DNA of 64,000 bases from Lacticaseibacillus sharpeae JCM 1186 = DSM 20505. Lineage in GTDB: Bacteria; Bacillota; Bacilli; Lactobacillales; Lactobacillaceae. Where the stretch lies: the NCBI RefSeq assembly GCF_001436225.1, contig NZ_AYYO01000056.1:1-64000 (forward strand), written 5' to 3'. Under the pieces are notes generated by a model that was not told where the DNA came from, did no database searches, and saw only the letters and a program-made list of their open reading frames with translations. Positions within the stretch are counted from its first letter, which is position 1; the number at the start of each line of letters is the position of its first letter. Positions 21,048 through 30,218 of this stretch are shown here, piece after piece. A program made the translations under genes and the position numbers.

Positions 21048-22280
21048 ATGAAATTTTGGCAGAAAATTGCGATTAGCAGCAGTTCACTTGTAGCCGTTAC
21101 CTTGCTTGCCGCTTGTGGTAACAGCAAGACTAGCGAAGAAAAGACCGATAGTAGCAAGGTCACCGGGAGCGTTAAGCTGTGGGTCGACACCACGCAGGTC
21201 TCCTACTACAAGACCATTGCAAAGAACTTCAACAAGAAGTACCCAGACGTGAAGGTTAAGGTGACCCAGAGTCCAAACGGTTCCGCAAACGCCAAGACTG
21301 ACGTCGGCAAGGACCCATCCAAGGCCGCGGACGTGTTCGAAGTTCCTAACGACCAACTGGGATCCATGGCTGACCAGGGTTACATCAACCCACTGTCACC
21401 AACAGCCACCAAGACCGTGAAGAAGAACAACGTTGCCGTTTCCGTAAAGGGTGTTGAGTGGAACAACAAGCTGTACGCATACCCATTCGCTGAACAAGCA
21501 CAGACCCTGTACTACAACAAGTCCAAGGTTTCTGCAGACGACGTGAAGGACTGGGATACCTTGACTTCTAAGGGCGTCATTGCCACCGACTTCACGAACG
21601 CGTACAACTTCTACCCAATCTTCCTGTCTGCTGGCACCTACCTCTACGGCAAGGACGGCGAAACCTTGAAGGGCACGAACGTTAACACGCAAAAGGGTGT
21701 CGACGCAATGACCTGGCTCGCACAGCAGAAGAGCAACAAGGGCGTAATGCAGACCTCCAACGCGCTGAACCAGCTTAAGTCCGGCAAGGCCGTCGCAACG
21801 CTTGATGGCCCATGGGACACTGCGAACATCAAGAAGATCCTCGGCAAGAACTTCGGGGTTGCTCCATACCCAACCATCACTGTTGGCGGCAAGAAGGTCC
21901 AGATGCAAGCATTCCTGGGTATCGAAGCCTTCGCGGTTAACTCCCACACGGCAACCAAGAACCAGAAGGCAGCTGCAACTCTGGCCGAATTCATCACCAA
22001 CAAGCAGTCCCAGCTGATTGTATACAAGAACTCCGGTCAGGTCCCTGTTGACAAGGCAGCCCAGAAGGCCGACACTGTTGCGAACGACGAAGCAACCAAG
22101 GCTGTGATGACCATGGCTGGTAGCGGCTACTCCACACCAATGCCTAAGATGTCCCAGATGGCAACCTTCTGGAACCTGTCCGCACCACTGATCAACGGTG
22201 CATACACCGGCTCCATCAAGGCGGCTGACTACAGTGCTAAGCTGCAGACGTTCCACGACGCGATTTCTAAGGCAAACTAA
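21048..22280 (+). CDS. malE: maltose/maltodextrin-binding lipoprotein
   Basis: Extracellular solute-binding protein that delivers maltodextrin to MalF-MalG. The 410-residue precursor has a lipoprotein signal peptide ending in lipobox LLAAC (Cys 23), so it is anchored to the outer membrane face. The mature part starts with a lysine- and serine-rich linker and then the family-1 binding fold (LWVDTTQVSYYKTIAKNF). It is followed by malF after 67 bases. GGGAGGA lies seven bases before the ATG. It uses strongly biased codons (AAG, AAC, GAC), suggesting high expression. Confidence 0.95.
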   Translation: MKFWQKIAISSSSLVAVTLLAACGNSKTSEEKTDSSKVTGSVKLWVDTTQVSYYKTIAKNFNKKYPDVKVKVTQSPNGSANAKTDVGKDPSKAADVFEVPNDQLGSMADQGYINPLSPTATKTVKKNNVAVSVKGVEWNNKLYAYPFAEQAQTLYYNKSKVSADDVKDWDTLTSKGVIATDFTNAYNFYPIFLSAGTYLYGKDGETLKGTNVNTQKGVDAMTWLAQQKSNKGVMQTSNALNQLKSGKAVATLDGPWDTANIKKILGKNFGVAPYPTITVGGKKVQMQAFLGIEAFAVNSHTATKNQKAAATLAEFITNKQSQLIVYKNSGQVPVDKAAQKADTVANDEATKAVMTMAGSGYSTPMPKMSQMATFWNLSAPLINGAYTGSIKAADYSAKLQTFHDAISKAN

Positions 22281-22347
22281 AAGTAAGACTGCGGCTTAAG
22301 TCGCGGACTTGCTAGTTTTACCCGTATCGCGGGGGGAAGGAGAAGCA

Positions 22348-23706
22348 ATGTTCAACAAAAAGAAAAAAGTGCCCCAAGCGGCGACGTATAAGGAAGTGTG
22401 GCGGCGCGGTGATACGGCCACTAAGCTATCCTTCCTCGTGATGGGCCTTGCCCAGCTGAAGAATAAGCAGTGGGTGAAGGGTGCGGCGTTTTTAATCATG
22501 GAGGTTGTCTTCATCTTGTGGATGGCCTTCAGTGGGGTCAGCACGTTAAGCATGCTGACGAACCTGGGGACGATTAAGCACAAGAAGGTCGTCTTCGATC
22601 AGACGCAAGGGGTGTACATCACCAAGATGCCGGATAACTCGGTTGTTATCCTGTTGTTCGGGGTCTTGGCGGTCATCCTGGTGCTGGCGATGATTGGGCT
22701 GTATATTGCCAACCTGAAGTCGGTGCGGAACCTGTACGTGTTAAAGCGTGACGGGCACCACGTCCCAACTAACGGTGAGGAATTACGCTCACTGCTGGAT
22801 CAGAAGCTGCACTCAACCTTGCTGGCCATTCCAATCGTGGGGATTGTGGCGTTCACGATTTTGCCCACTGTCTACATGATTTCGATGGCGTTCACGAATT
22901 ACGACTCGAAGCACCCAATCGGCTTTTCCTGGACCGGGTTCAAGGCGTTCGGGAACGTCCTGACCGGGGACCTTGCCGGTACGTTCTTCCCCGTCTTGGG
23001 GTGGACCCTGGTGTGGGCGGTCTGCGCGACGGCCACCACGTTCTTCTTCGGTGTGCTGCTGGCGATGCTGATCGAATCAAAGGGGATTAAGCACAAGGGT
23101 TTCTGGCGGACGATCTTCGTGATTGTCTACGCCGTTCCCCAGTTTATTTCCCTGCTGATGATGGCACAGTTCCTTGACCTGCAGGGGCCACTGAACACGC
23201 TGCTGATGAACTGGGGCTGGATTGCCCATCCGATTAACTTCATCAGTGCGTCTGCCAATCCGTTAGTGGCGCGCATTACCGTTATCGTGGTCAACATGTG
23301 GATTGGGATTCCCGTTTCCATGTTGGTTTCAACCGCGATTATCCAGAACTTGCCGCAAGATCAGATTGAGGCAGCACGGATGGACGGGGCCAACGCGTTC
23401 CAAGTCTTCAAGTCCATTACCTTCCCCCAGATTCTGTTCGTCATGGCACCCGCTTTGATTCAACAGTTCATCGGGAACATCAACAACTTCAACGTCATTT
23501 ACCTGTTAACTGCCGGATACCCAATGAACAACAACTACAACGGGGCCGGGGATACCGACCTGCTTGTTACCTGGTTGTACAACTTGGTCTTCGGGCAAAC
23601 ACAGCGGTACAACGCATCGGCGGTACTGGGGATTCTGATTTTCATCATCAGTGCCACGGTCTCACTGCTGGCATACCGGCGGACCAACGCATTTAAGGAG
23701 GGTTAG
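22348..23706 (+). CDS. malF: maltodextrin ABC permease MalF
   Basis: Membrane subunit of the maltodextrin importer. The 452-residue protein has an N-terminal membrane part, a soluble stretch, and a C-terminal permease domain with the EAA loop (IEAARMDGANAFQVFKSI, near residue 350) that docks the ATPase. The start is the ATG at 22348, seven bases after AAGGAG. The frame open from 22309 lacks a ribosome site. Five bases separate it from malG. Confidence 0.94.
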   Translation: MFNKKKKVPQAATYKEVWRRGDTATKLSFLVMGLAQLKNKQWVKGAAFLIMEVVFILWMAFSGVSTLSMLTNLGTIKHKKVVFDQTQGVYITKMPDNSVVILLFGVLAVILVLAMIGLYIANLKSVRNLYVLKRDGHHVPTNGEELRSLLDQKLHSTLLAIPIVGIVAFTILPTVYMISMAFTNYDSKHPIGFSWTGFKAFGNVLTGDLAGTFFPVLGWTLVWAVCATATTFFFGVLLAMLIESKGIKHKGFWRTIFVIVYAVPQFISLLMMAQFLDLQGPLNTLLMNWGWIAHPINFISASANPLVARITVIVVNMWIGIPVSMLVSTAIIQNLPQDQIEAARMDGANAFQVFKSITFPQILFVMAPALIQQFIGNINNFNVIYLLTAGYPMNNNYNGAGDTDLLVTWLYNLVFGQTQRYNASAVLGILIFIISATVSLLAYRRTNAFKEG

Positions 23707-23710
23707 CGCA

Positions 23711-24568
23711 ATGAAATCATATCGAATGAGGCGGCGCGTCTCACTGATTCTGCGTTACGTCTTGCTGGTTGTCCTGGCCATTGCCTGGATTTTCCCCATT
23801 GTTTGGATCGTTTTGGCGAGTTTCTCGTACAACGATACGGGCTTTGTTTCCACGATTTGGCCGGAAAAGTTCACGCTGAGTAACTACATTGGCATTTTCA
23901 GTAGCAAACAGTTTCCGTTCGTCCACTGGATTGGCAACACGTTCTTCGTCGCGATTGTCTCGACCATCTTGTCCACCTTCGTCACCATCTGTGTGGCGTA
24001 CGTGCTATCACGGCTGCGCTTCCGGTTGCGCAAGCCGTTCCTCCAGATTGCACTGGTGCTCGGGATGTTCCCTGGCTTCATGTCGATGATTGCCCTGTAC
24101 TACATTCTGAAGAGTTTCAACATGCTGAACCTGTTCGGATTGATTCTGGTGTACGTTGGTGGTGCTGGTCTCGGGTTCTACGTGGCCAAAGGGTTCTTTG
24201 ATACCATCCCGCGGGCCATCGATGAGGCGGCCGAAATGGATGGGGCAACCAAGTGGCAGACCTTCATCCACATCGGGCTGCCGATGTCCCGGCCAATCAT
24301 CGTGTACACAGCACTGATGGCCTTCATCGCGCCGTGGATCGACTTCATCTTCTCCGGGATTATCTTATCCTCAACGGGGAACGCGAAGAACTACACCATC
24401 GCGTATGGGCTGTACAACATGGTGCACAGTACGAAGGGGACTTCGACCGTGTACTTCACCCAGTTCATCGCTGGGTGTGTTATCATCGCCATTCCAATTA
24501 CCATTCTGTTTGTCATCATGCAGAAGTTCTACGTCAACGGGATTACCGCCGGCGCGGACAAGGGTTAA
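23711..24568 (+). CDS. malG: maltodextrin ABC permease MalG
   Basis: Second membrane subunit of the maltodextrin importer. The 285-residue protein has six predicted membrane spans and the EAA loop (IDEAAEMDGATKWQTF, near residue 175). The ATG at 23711 is nine bases after GGAGG, and the N-terminus MKSYRMRRRVS gives a positive cytoplasmic start. It is the last structural gene of the operon; a terminator follows six bases downstream. Confidence 0.94.
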   Translation: MKSYRMRRRVSLILRYVLLVVLAIAWIFPIVWIVLASFSYNDTGFVSTIWPEKFTLSNYIGIFSSKQFPFVHWIGNTFFVAIVSTILSTFVTICVAYVLSRLRFRLRKPFLQIALVLGMFPGFMSMIALYYILKSFNMLNLFGLILVYVGGAGLGFYVAKGFFDTIPRAIDEAAEMDGATKWQTFIHIGLPMSRPIIVYTALMAFIAPWIDFIFSGIILSSTGNAKNYTIAYGLYNMVHSTKGTSTVYFTQFIAGCVIIAIPITILFVIMQKFYVNGITAGADKG

Positions 24569-24573
24569 ATAAG

Positions 24574-24609
24574 AATCTCAGCGGGTCGTTGCGGCCAGCT
24601 GAGATTTTT
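24574..24609 (+). terminator. maltose operon terminator
   Basis: AATCTCAGC pairs with GCTGAGATT and is followed by TTTTTG. Confidence 0.88.
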
Positions 24610-24711
24610 GTGTACATATTTGCCACAAATGTAGTTATAGCAGCGTTAAATAACTATACCAATTGGCAGAATTGCAAGAATATATTCGCAGTAACGTTAA
24701 TATAGGCGAGA

Positions 24712-24760
24712 TGTAAGCGATTTAGAAATTTTTAATAACAGCCTGCGAATATGGTAAAAT
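24712..24760 (+). promoter_or_regulatory. malR promoter with cre-like site
   Basis: Extended -10 TGGTAAAAT (24752-24760) with a weak -35 TTAATA (24732-24737). TGTAAGCGATTTAG (24712-24725) resembles cre with a few mismatches. A short palindrome TAACGTTA lies at 24692-24699. Confidence 0.5.
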
Positions 24761-24802
24761 ATTATAAATAGAAATACGTTACAGACAGTGGGGGAATGCG
24801 CT

Positions 24803-25756
24803 TTGGTCACTTTATCGGATGTTGCAAAGAAGGCAAATGTTTCAAAAATGACGGTTTCCCGGGTGATTAATCACCCCGAGCAGGTAACTGCGGAACTGCG
24901 CGATTTGGTCCATGAAGCCATGGCCGCTTTGCAATATCGGCCGAACTCGGCGGCAAAAGCCCTGGCCAATAACCGCACCAACGTGGTCAAGGTCGTTATC
25001 CTGGAAGATGTGGGCGTGACCGAGCCTTACTACATGAACCTCCTGTTTGGCATCGCTAAGGGCCTCGATAAGGAGCAATACGCGCTGCAGCTGGTGACGG
25101 ACCGCAGCCACATCGACAAGGGCAATCCGGACGGTTACATCGTCACGGGGGCCAGGAACAGCGACATCGCCCTGCTGGATAAGCTGCAAGATCCGGTGGT
25201 AATCTTCGGGGAGAACCGATATGGCTATGACTTCATTGACACCGACAACAAGCTCGGTATCCAAAAGGCCACGGAGTTCGCCCTCGCTAAGCACTACCAG
25301 TCACTCATTTTCATCGGCATCGACGTGAAGGAGCCATTCGAATACTCACGTGAGGCTGGCTACATTAACACGCTGCAAAAAAATAAGATGCTGCCCCGCA
25401 TTCACCGGATGGGCAACCACTCGCACTTATCGCAGAGCTTCATCAACGAACACTGGCACGAGTTCGCCCGCAACACGGTGTTCATCTGCGCTAGTGACCG
25501 CCTGGCCGTGGGGGTCGTCCGCGGGATTTTGCAAAATGGCGGGCAGATTCCCAATGATTTTGGCGTCATTGGCTTTGATGGCGTGTTCCTGGATCAAGTC
25601 TCGAACCCGCAGATCACCACTATTCGCCAGCCCGTACAGCAGCTGGGCGAGCTGCTGGCGCGGATGCTGCTGCAAAAGATTGCCCAGTCCGGCGCCCAGC
25701 AAGGGGAACTGATGGTGACGCCAGAACTGCTGGTGCGCGGCACAACGCGGGCATAA
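24803..25756 (+). CDS. malR: LacI-family maltose regulator
   Basis: DNA-binding regulator of the maltose cluster, by position. The 317-residue protein begins with the LacI helix-turn-helix (TLSDVAKKANVSKMTVSRVI, residues 3-22) and hinge, followed by a periplasmic-binding-like sensor domain. A TTG start at 24803 is seven bases after GGGGGA and gives the usual LacI N-terminus; GTG 24788 would sit inside the ribosome site. LacI-type sites lie at 11597, 11624 and 15106. The gene ends directly against the stop codon of a minus-strand gene, with no terminator between them. Confidence 0.88.
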   Translation: MVTLSDVAKKANVSKMTVSRVINHPEQVTAELRDLVHEAMAALQYRPNSAAKALANNRTNVVKVVILEDVGVTEPYYMNLLFGIAKGLDKEQYALQLVTDRSHIDKGNPDGYIVTGARNSDIALLDKLQDPVVIFGENRYGYDFIDTDNKLGIQKATEFALAKHYQSLIFIGIDVKEPFEYSREAGYINTLQKNKMLPRIHRMGNHSHLSQSFINEHWHEFARNTVFICASDRLAVGVVRGILQNGGQIPNDFGVIGFDGVFLDQVSNPQITTIRQPVQQLGELLARMLLQKIAQSGAQQGELMVTPELLVRGTTRA

Positions 25757-26167
25757 TCAGGCTAGCGGTAAAAACAGGTTGAGGAATAATGCTAACAGGG
25801 TGCCAACTAGCAGGTGGGGGATGAAGGCCAGGCGCTTGGTGCGAATGCACAGGCCGTAGCTAATCCCGCTCAGGCAGGCCAGAAGTAGGGCAAATAGTGT
25901 GAGTAGTCCGCCGAACGTCCACGCGCTGGCCGCAAGCACCAGCACGTCGGCACTGCCCATGCCGCTGGTGCAGTAGGCAAACAGGCCACCAGCAACCAAA
26001 AAACAGATGCCAACCAGAAAGTTGCCGCGATTACTGAAAAGGCTGCAGAGGGCCAAAGCGATGGTCCAGGTGTCGCTAATGGCGGCGGGGACGCTTTGCC
26101 GCCTTGCATCGTCGACGGCGAGCAGCAAAATGCCGGCGAAAAAAATGAAGTACATTACGGATTCCAT
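25757..26167 (-). CDS. small A24 (prepilin-type) peptidase
   Basis: Predicted integral-membrane aspartyl protease of the type IV prepilin/leader peptidase family. At 136 residues it is only the catalytic membrane domain, without the methylase domain of PilD. Two Asp motifs are visible: AVDDARRQSVP near residue 17 and GMGSADVLV near residue 70 (the GxGxxD site, here with SA between). About four to five membrane spans are predicted. It would process ComG-type pseudopilins, whose genes are not in this window. It is convergent with malR, the two stops abutting. The start ATG at 26167 has a GGTAGGTG ribosome site. Confidence 0.72.
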   Translation of the reverse strand: MESVMYFIFFAGILLLAVDDARRQSVPAAISDTWTIALALCSLFSNRGNFLVGICFLVAGGLFAYCTSGMGSADVLVLAASAWTFGGLLTLFALLLACLSGISYGLCIRTKRLAFIPHLLVGTLLALFLNLFLPLA

Positions 26168-26218
26168 GGTGCACCTACCCCAATTTGTTTTGCGCCGCGC
26201 TCTAGCGTATACTTGAAC

Positions 26219-26248
26219 GCGTACTATAATAGATTTCACCAAAACTAG
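26219..26248 (-). promoter_or_regulatory. promoter of the A24 peptidase gene
   Basis: Reading the minus strand, TTGCCT is followed after 18 bases by TATAGT, about 50 bases before the gene start. A weak A-tract/T-tract hairpin lies just beyond it (26259-26287). Confidence 0.5.
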
Positions 26249-26309
26249 GCAAAAGCCCCGAAAAAACTTTGCGACAAGGTTTTTTTCTGTAAACACGCCA
26301 TCTTTTCGG

Positions 26310-26348
26310 CTGGATGTGTTGACACTGGGGGCCAATCCTAGGTATACT
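26310..26348 (+). promoter_or_regulatory. rpsL operon promoter
   Basis: TTGACA (26319-26324) and TATACT (26343-26348) are 18 bases apart. The sequence CTGGATGTG just before the -35 is nearly repeated before rplM (48534) and again at 26490. Transcription should start near 26355, giving a leader of about 185 bases. Confidence 0.85.
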
Positions 26349-26354
26349 ATCCAA

Positions 26355-26540
26355 GGTGCTTTTTTCCAGTATATTCGGCTTGTCCGACGCGCTGGTTCAT
26401 CGTTGTCCAGGGTTAATTGTTAACCCTAGGCGGGCACCGAACCTAGATGCCGCCGGGCCGGCTAATTTTTTCACACAAAAATGAACCGCCTGGATGTGTG
26501 GACTTAAAATAGCACATAATTTGAAAGGAGGAACCTTTGA
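26355..26540 (+). promoter_or_regulatory. rpsL leader with possible attenuator
   Basis: This 186-base untranslated leader holds a perfect AGGGTTAA/TTAACCCT hairpin (26409-26427), then GGCGGGCA pairing with TGCCGCC (26429-26436 with 26448-26454, one bulge). The 3' arm overlaps a short GCCG/CGGC hairpin (26452-26462) followed by TAATTTTTT. The last two are mutually exclusive, as in an attenuator. No ribosomal protein leader family was recognised. The gap 26168-26540 otherwise holds only the two divergent promoters. Confidence 0.45.
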
Positions 26541-26960
26541 ATGCCAACCATTAACCAATTGGTACGCTCAGGTCGTAAGTCTCAGACAACCAAGTCCAAC
26601 TCTCCTGCGTTGAACTTCGGTTACAACAGTAAGAACAAAGCCCTCACCAACACACCAGCTCCTCAGAAGCGCGGTGTTGCTACTCGTGTCGGCACCATGA
26701 CGCCAAAGAAGCCTAACTCCGCTCTCCGGAAGTACGCTCGTGTGCGTCTGTCCAACCTGATTGAAGTTACTGCCTACATTCCTGGTATCGGCCACAACCT
26801 GCAGGAACACTCTGTTGTTCTTATCCGTGGGGGCCGTGTAAAGGACTTGCCTGGGGTACGTTACCACATCATCCGTGGTGCGCTTGATACAGCCGGCGTT
26901 GACGGCCGTATGCAGAGCCGTTCTAAGTACGGTGCAAAGCGCCCTAAGGCTAAGAAGTAA
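26541..26960 (+). CDS. rpsL: 30S ribosomal protein S12
   Basis: S12 lies at the decoding centre of the 30S subunit. The 139-residue protein shows the conserved [11 protein letters not shown] loop and [13 protein letters not shown] loop, both with the lysines of streptomycin-sensitive forms. Start ATG with AAAGGAGG nine bases upstream. It is first gene of the rpsL-rpsG-fusA operon, with promoter at 26319. Confidence 0.98.
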   Translation: MPTINQLVRSGRKSQTTKSNSPALNFGYNSKNKALTNTPAPQKRGVATRVGTMTPKKPNSALRKYARVRLSNLIEVTAYIPGIGHNLQEHSVVLIRGGRVKDLPGVRYHIIRGALDTAGVDGRMQSRSKYGAKRPKAKK

Positions 26961-27018
26961 TCTTTCAACTATAAAAAATTCACCCCTAGCATGGGGCAAT
27001 AACTAGGAGGCTATCAGG

Positions 27019-27489
27019 ATGCCACGTAAAGGCAATGTTACAAAGCGAGATGTCCTGCCTGACCCAATTTACAATTCTAAATTGGTAAGTCGCTTGATCA
27101 ACCACTTGATGGTTGATGGTAAGCGCGGTAAGGCTTCAACCATTATCTATGATGCATTCGACATCATTAAGACCCAAACCGGTAACGACCCAGTCGAAGT
27201 ATTTGAGGAAGCCATGAAGAACATCATGCCTGTCCTTGAAGTTAAGGCTCGCCGTATCGGTGGTTCTAACTACCAGGTGCCAATCGAAGTTCGCCCAGAC
27301 CGTCGTACGACGCTCGGCCTTCGTTGGCTCACACAATACTCCCGTCAGCGCGGTGAACACACCATGGACGAACGTCTTGCACGTGAAATCATGGATGCTG
27401 CGAACAACACTGGTTCTGCAGTTAAGAAGCGTGAAGACACGCACAAGATGGCAGAAGCTAACCGGGCTTTCGCACACTATCGTTGGTAA
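27019..27489 (+). CDS. rpsG: 30S ribosomal protein S7
   Basis: S7 nucleates assembly of the 30S head by binding the 3' domain of 16S rRNA. The 156-residue protein starts [16 protein letters not shown] and ends in the usual NRAFAHYRW. It lies 58 bases after rpsL and has AGGAGG upstream. A hairpin with a T run follows before fusA. Confidence 0.98.
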   Translation: MPRKGNVTKRDVLPDPIYNSKLVSRLINHLMVDGKRGKASTIIYDAFDIIKTQTGNDPVEVFEEAMKNIMPVLEVKARRIGGSNYQVPIEVRPDRRTTLGLRWLTQYSRQRGEHTMDERLAREIMDAANNTGSAVKKREDTHKMAEANRAFAHYRW

Positions 27490-27496
27490 GAAATTG

Positions 27497-27538
27497 GGCT
27501 ATTATATGCGGGTTATGTCGTCATATAGTAGCCTTTTT
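27497..27538 (+). terminator. terminator between rpsG and fusA
   Basis: GGCTATTATATG pairs with CATATAGTAGCC (12 bp, one wobble) and is followed by TTTTT. It probably lowers read-through into fusA, which may also have a weak promoter in the AT-rich stretch 27539-27590. Confidence 0.75.
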
Positions 27539-27593
27539 CTAAATCCAAACAAACAAATTAATCAATTAAAATTGAGAGGAGCAATAATTTCAC

Positions 27594-29681
27594 ATGGCTA
27601 ACAAGCGTGAATTCCCACTTGAAAAAACCCGGAACATCGGGATCATGGCCCACATCGATGCGGGTAAGACCACGACGACCGAGCGTATCCTGTACTACAC
27701 GGGTAAGATCCACAAGATTGGTGAAACCCATGACGGTGCTTCACAGATGGACTGGATGGCCCAGGAACAGGAACGTGGGATTACCATCACTTCTGCTGCC
27801 ACCACGGCTGTCTGGAAGGGTAACCGTGTTAACATCATTGACACCCCAGGACACGTTGACTTCACTATGGAAGTTGAACGTTCCCTCCGTGTTCTTGATG
27901 GTGCCGTAACCGTTCTTGACGGCCAGGCCGGTGTTGAACCACAGACCGAAAACGTTTGGCGTCAGGCTACGACTTACAGCGTTCCCCGGATTGTGTTCGT
28001 TAACAAGATGGACAAGATCGGTGCTGACTTCAAGTTCTCCGTTCAGTCTATCCACGACCGTCTGGGTGCCAACGCACATGCCGTTCAGCTGCCAATCGGT
28101 GCTGAAGACAACTTCGCCGGGGTTATCGACCTTCTGACCATGAAGGCTGACCTCTACGATGAAGACGAACTTGGTTCCGAATGGGACGTTGTTGACGTTC
28201 CTGACGACTACAAGGAAGAAGCAGAAGCTGCCCGTGCTGACCTCGTTGAAGCCGTAGCTGACGTTGATGACGACATCATGGACAAGTACCTTGAAGGCGA
28301 AGAAATCTCCGTCGACGAACTCAAGGCTGCTATCCGTAAGGCCACCATCAACCTTGAATTCTACCCTGTATTTGCAGGTTCCGCCTTCAAGAACAAGGGT
28401 GTTCAGATGATGCTTGACGGGGTTGTTGACTACCTGCCAAGCCCACTCGACGTTAAGCCTTACAAGGCAACCAACGCCGACACTGACGAAGAAGTTGAAC
28501 TGATTGCCGGTGACGACAAGCCTTTCGCTGCCCTTGCATTCAAGATTGCTACTGACCCATTTGTTGGTCGTCTGACCTTCATCCGTGTCTACACTGGTAC
28601 CCTTGAATCCGGTTCTTACGTTCAGAACACCACTAAGGGCGTTCGTGAACGTGTTGGTCGTCTGCTGCAGATGCACAGTAACCACCGTCAGGAAATCCCT
28701 GAAGTATTCTCTGGTGATATCGCTGCCGTTATCGGTCTGAAGAACACCACTACTGGTGACTCCCTGACCGAAAAGGACAACCCTATCGTCCTTGAATCCA
28801 TGGAAATCCCAGAACCAGTTATCCAGGTTTCTGTTGAACCTAAGTCCAAGGAAGACCGGGACAAGCTCGACATTGCGATTCAGAAGCTCGCTGAAGAAGA
28901 CCCAACGTTCCGTGCTGAAACTGACCCTGAAACCGGTGAAACTCTGATTGCCGGGATGGGTGAACTGCACCTGGACATCATGGTTGACCGTATGCGTCGT
29001 GAATTCAACGTTGACGCCCAGATCGGTGCGCCTCAGGTTGCTTACCGTGAAACCTTCACCAAGTCCGCTAGCGCACAAGGTAAGTTTGTTCGCCAGTCTG
29101 GTGGTAAAGGTCAGTATGGTGACGTTTGGGTTGAATTTACCCCTAACGAAGAAGGTAAAGGCTTCGAATTCGAAGACGCTATCGTTGGTGGCGTTGTTCC
29201 TCGTGAATACATCCCATCAGTTGAACAGGGTCTGAAGGAATCTATGGCTAACGGTGTTCTTGCCGGTTACCCTCTGATCGACGTTAAGGCTAAGCTCTAC
29301 GATGGTAGTTACCACGAAGTCGACTCTTCTGAAGCTGCATTTAAGGTTGCTGCATCCATGGCCCTTAAGAATGCTGCTAAGAGTGCCGGTGCCGTTATTC
29401 TTGAACCTATCATGAAGGTCGAAGTTGTTGCTCCAGAAGAAAACTTCGGTGACATCATGGGTCAAGTTACTGCACGTCGTGGTCGCGTTGAAGGTATGGA
29501 AGCACGTGGTAACGCCCAGGTTGTTAACGCCATGGTCCCACTTGCTGAAATGTTCGGTTACGCTACTACTCTTCGTTCTGCTACTCAGGGTCGTGGTACT
29601 TTCACCATGACCTTCGACCACTACGAAGCTGTACCTAAGTCCATTCAAGAAGAAATCATCAAGAAGAACGGCGGTCAGTAA
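27594..29681 (+). CDS. fusA: elongation factor G
   Basis: GTPase that drives tRNA-mRNA translocation on the ribosome. The 695-residue protein has the P loop [15 protein letters not shown] (near residue 18), switch [10 protein letters not shown] (near 85) and NKMD (near 139), followed by domains II-V of standard length. The ATG at 27594 follows GAGAGGAG by ten bases. It closes the operon, with a strong terminator at 29708. tuf is not adjacent, as usual in lactobacilli. Confidence 0.98.
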   Translation: MANKREFPLEKTRNIGIMAHIDAGKTTTTERILYYTGKIHKIGETHDGASQMDWMAQEQERGITITSAATTAVWKGNRVNIIDTPGHVDFTMEVERSLRVLDGAVTVLDGQAGVEPQTENVWRQATTYSVPRIVFVNKMDKIGADFKFSVQSIHDRLGANAHAVQLPIGAEDNFAGVIDLLTMKADLYDEDELGSEWDVVDVPDDYKEEAEAARADLVEAVADVDDDIMDKYLEGEEISVDELKAAIRKATINLEFYPVFAGSAFKNKGVQMMLDGVVDYLPSPLDVKPYKATNADTDEEVELIAGDDKPFAALAFKIATDPFVGRLTFIRVYTGTLESGSYVQNTTKGVRERVGRLLQMHSNHRQEIPEVFSGDIAAVIGLKNTTTGDSLTEKDNPIVLESMEIPEPVIQVSVEPKSKEDRDKLDIAIQKLAEEDPTFRAETDPETGETLIAGMGELHLDIMVDRMRREFNVDAQIGAPQVAYRETFTKSASAQGKFVRQSGGKGQYGDVWVEFTPNEEGKGFEFEDAIVGGVVPREYIPSVEQGLKESMANGVLAGYPLIDVKAKLYDGSYHEVDSSEAAFKVAASMALKNAAKSAGAVILEPIMKVEVVAPEENFGDIMGQVTARRGRVEGMEARGNAQVVNAMVPLAEMFGYATTLRSATQGRGTFTMTFDHYEAVPKSIQEEIIKKNGGQ

Positions 29682-29707
29682 TCAGTGTCTAACTGATTAG
29701 TGCAAAT

Positions 29708-29752
29708 AAAGCCCTTAAGTAATCACAATTGTGGTTGCTTAGGGGCTTTTTT
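29708..29752 (+). terminator. fusA terminator
   Basis: AAGCCCTTAAGTAATCAC pairs with GTGGTTGCTTAGGGGCTT around AATT, followed by six T. Confidence 0.93.
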
Positions 29753-29760
29753 GCGCGTTC

Positions 29761-29791
29761 AAAAAATCCCGGGCGATGTTGCGTCCGGGAT
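29761..29791 (-). terminator. terminator of the minus-strand small membrane protein gene
   Basis: On the minus strand ATCCCGG-C pairs with G-CCGGGAT around GCAACATC and is followed by six T. It faces the fusA terminator. Confidence 0.85.
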
Positions 29792-29796
29792 ATGCT

Positions 29797-30144
29797 TTAG
29801 CTATTTTTGATTTGTTTTGTGAACTGTGCTGCCAGTTTCTTACTTAGGTAGTATTGCCGGTTGCCGGTACGCGTGCGGGCTAGCGGCACCTTGCCGTCAT
29901 AATGGAGCAGCGCGTTTAGGTCCGCTGGCTCCAGGCCTTTTTCGTCGGCGGCAACCCACATTGCGTCGAGGGCGGCGTTGATTAGCTTTTCTTCGCGGGT
30001 AACGTAGTACATGACGCCAATATAGAGGACAAGTAGCAACACCGACAGCCACATGAGCGGGGTAAGCAGCGCGATGAGGAATACGATCACGAGCGTGGCA
30101 GCGTTGAAGATACTAATTGCGGTTTGAAATGTTCGGATACGCAT
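29797..30144 (-). CDS. small membrane protein, paralog A
   Basis: I do not recognise the family. The 115-residue protein has two hydrophobic segments (about residues 12-32 and 34-48) and then a soluble, charged C-terminal half. That half shares a pattern with the neighbour at 30219-30581: L-D-x-MW-x2-AD-x2-GL-x2-ADL...Y-x-G...L-x2-TR-x3-R-x-YYL. It starts at ATG 30144, five bases after GGAGG. The promoter region has TATAAT inside a palindrome (30164-30184). It has its own terminator, so the two genes are separate units between the str and S10 operons. Confidence 0.75.
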   Translation of the reverse strand: MRIRTFQTAISIFNAATLVIVFLIALLTPLMWLSVLLLVLYIGVMYYVTREEKLINAALDAMWVAADEKGLEPADLNALLHYDGKVPLARTRTGNRQYYLSKKLAAQFTKQIKNS

Positions 30145-30163
30145 AGGAACCTCCAGGAATATG

Positions 30164-30184
30164 TAGTGTCTACATTATACACTA
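30164..30184 (-). promoter_or_regulatory. palindromic operator-like promoter
   Basis: The 21-base sequence has perfect outer arms TAGTGT and ACACTA and inner TA matches. On the minus strand the -10 box TATAAT (30179-30174) lies inside it. The arm pattern resembles operators of YtrA-type GntR regulators; that is inference only. Confidence 0.45.
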
Positions 30185-30218
30185 AGCGGGCCGAACATAA
30201 GGTCGCGGCCCGCGATTG

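Noticed and set aside
26259-26287. AAAAAACTT/AAGGTTTTTTT hairpin between the A24 peptidase promoter and the rpsL promoter as a real terminator
   Set aside because: The stem is short and AT-rich and no gene reads toward it on the plus strand; it is noted only under the promoter.
27741-29078. 445-codon open frame antisense to fusA
   Set aside because: A shadow of the strongly biased fusA codons; no start signal or family features.
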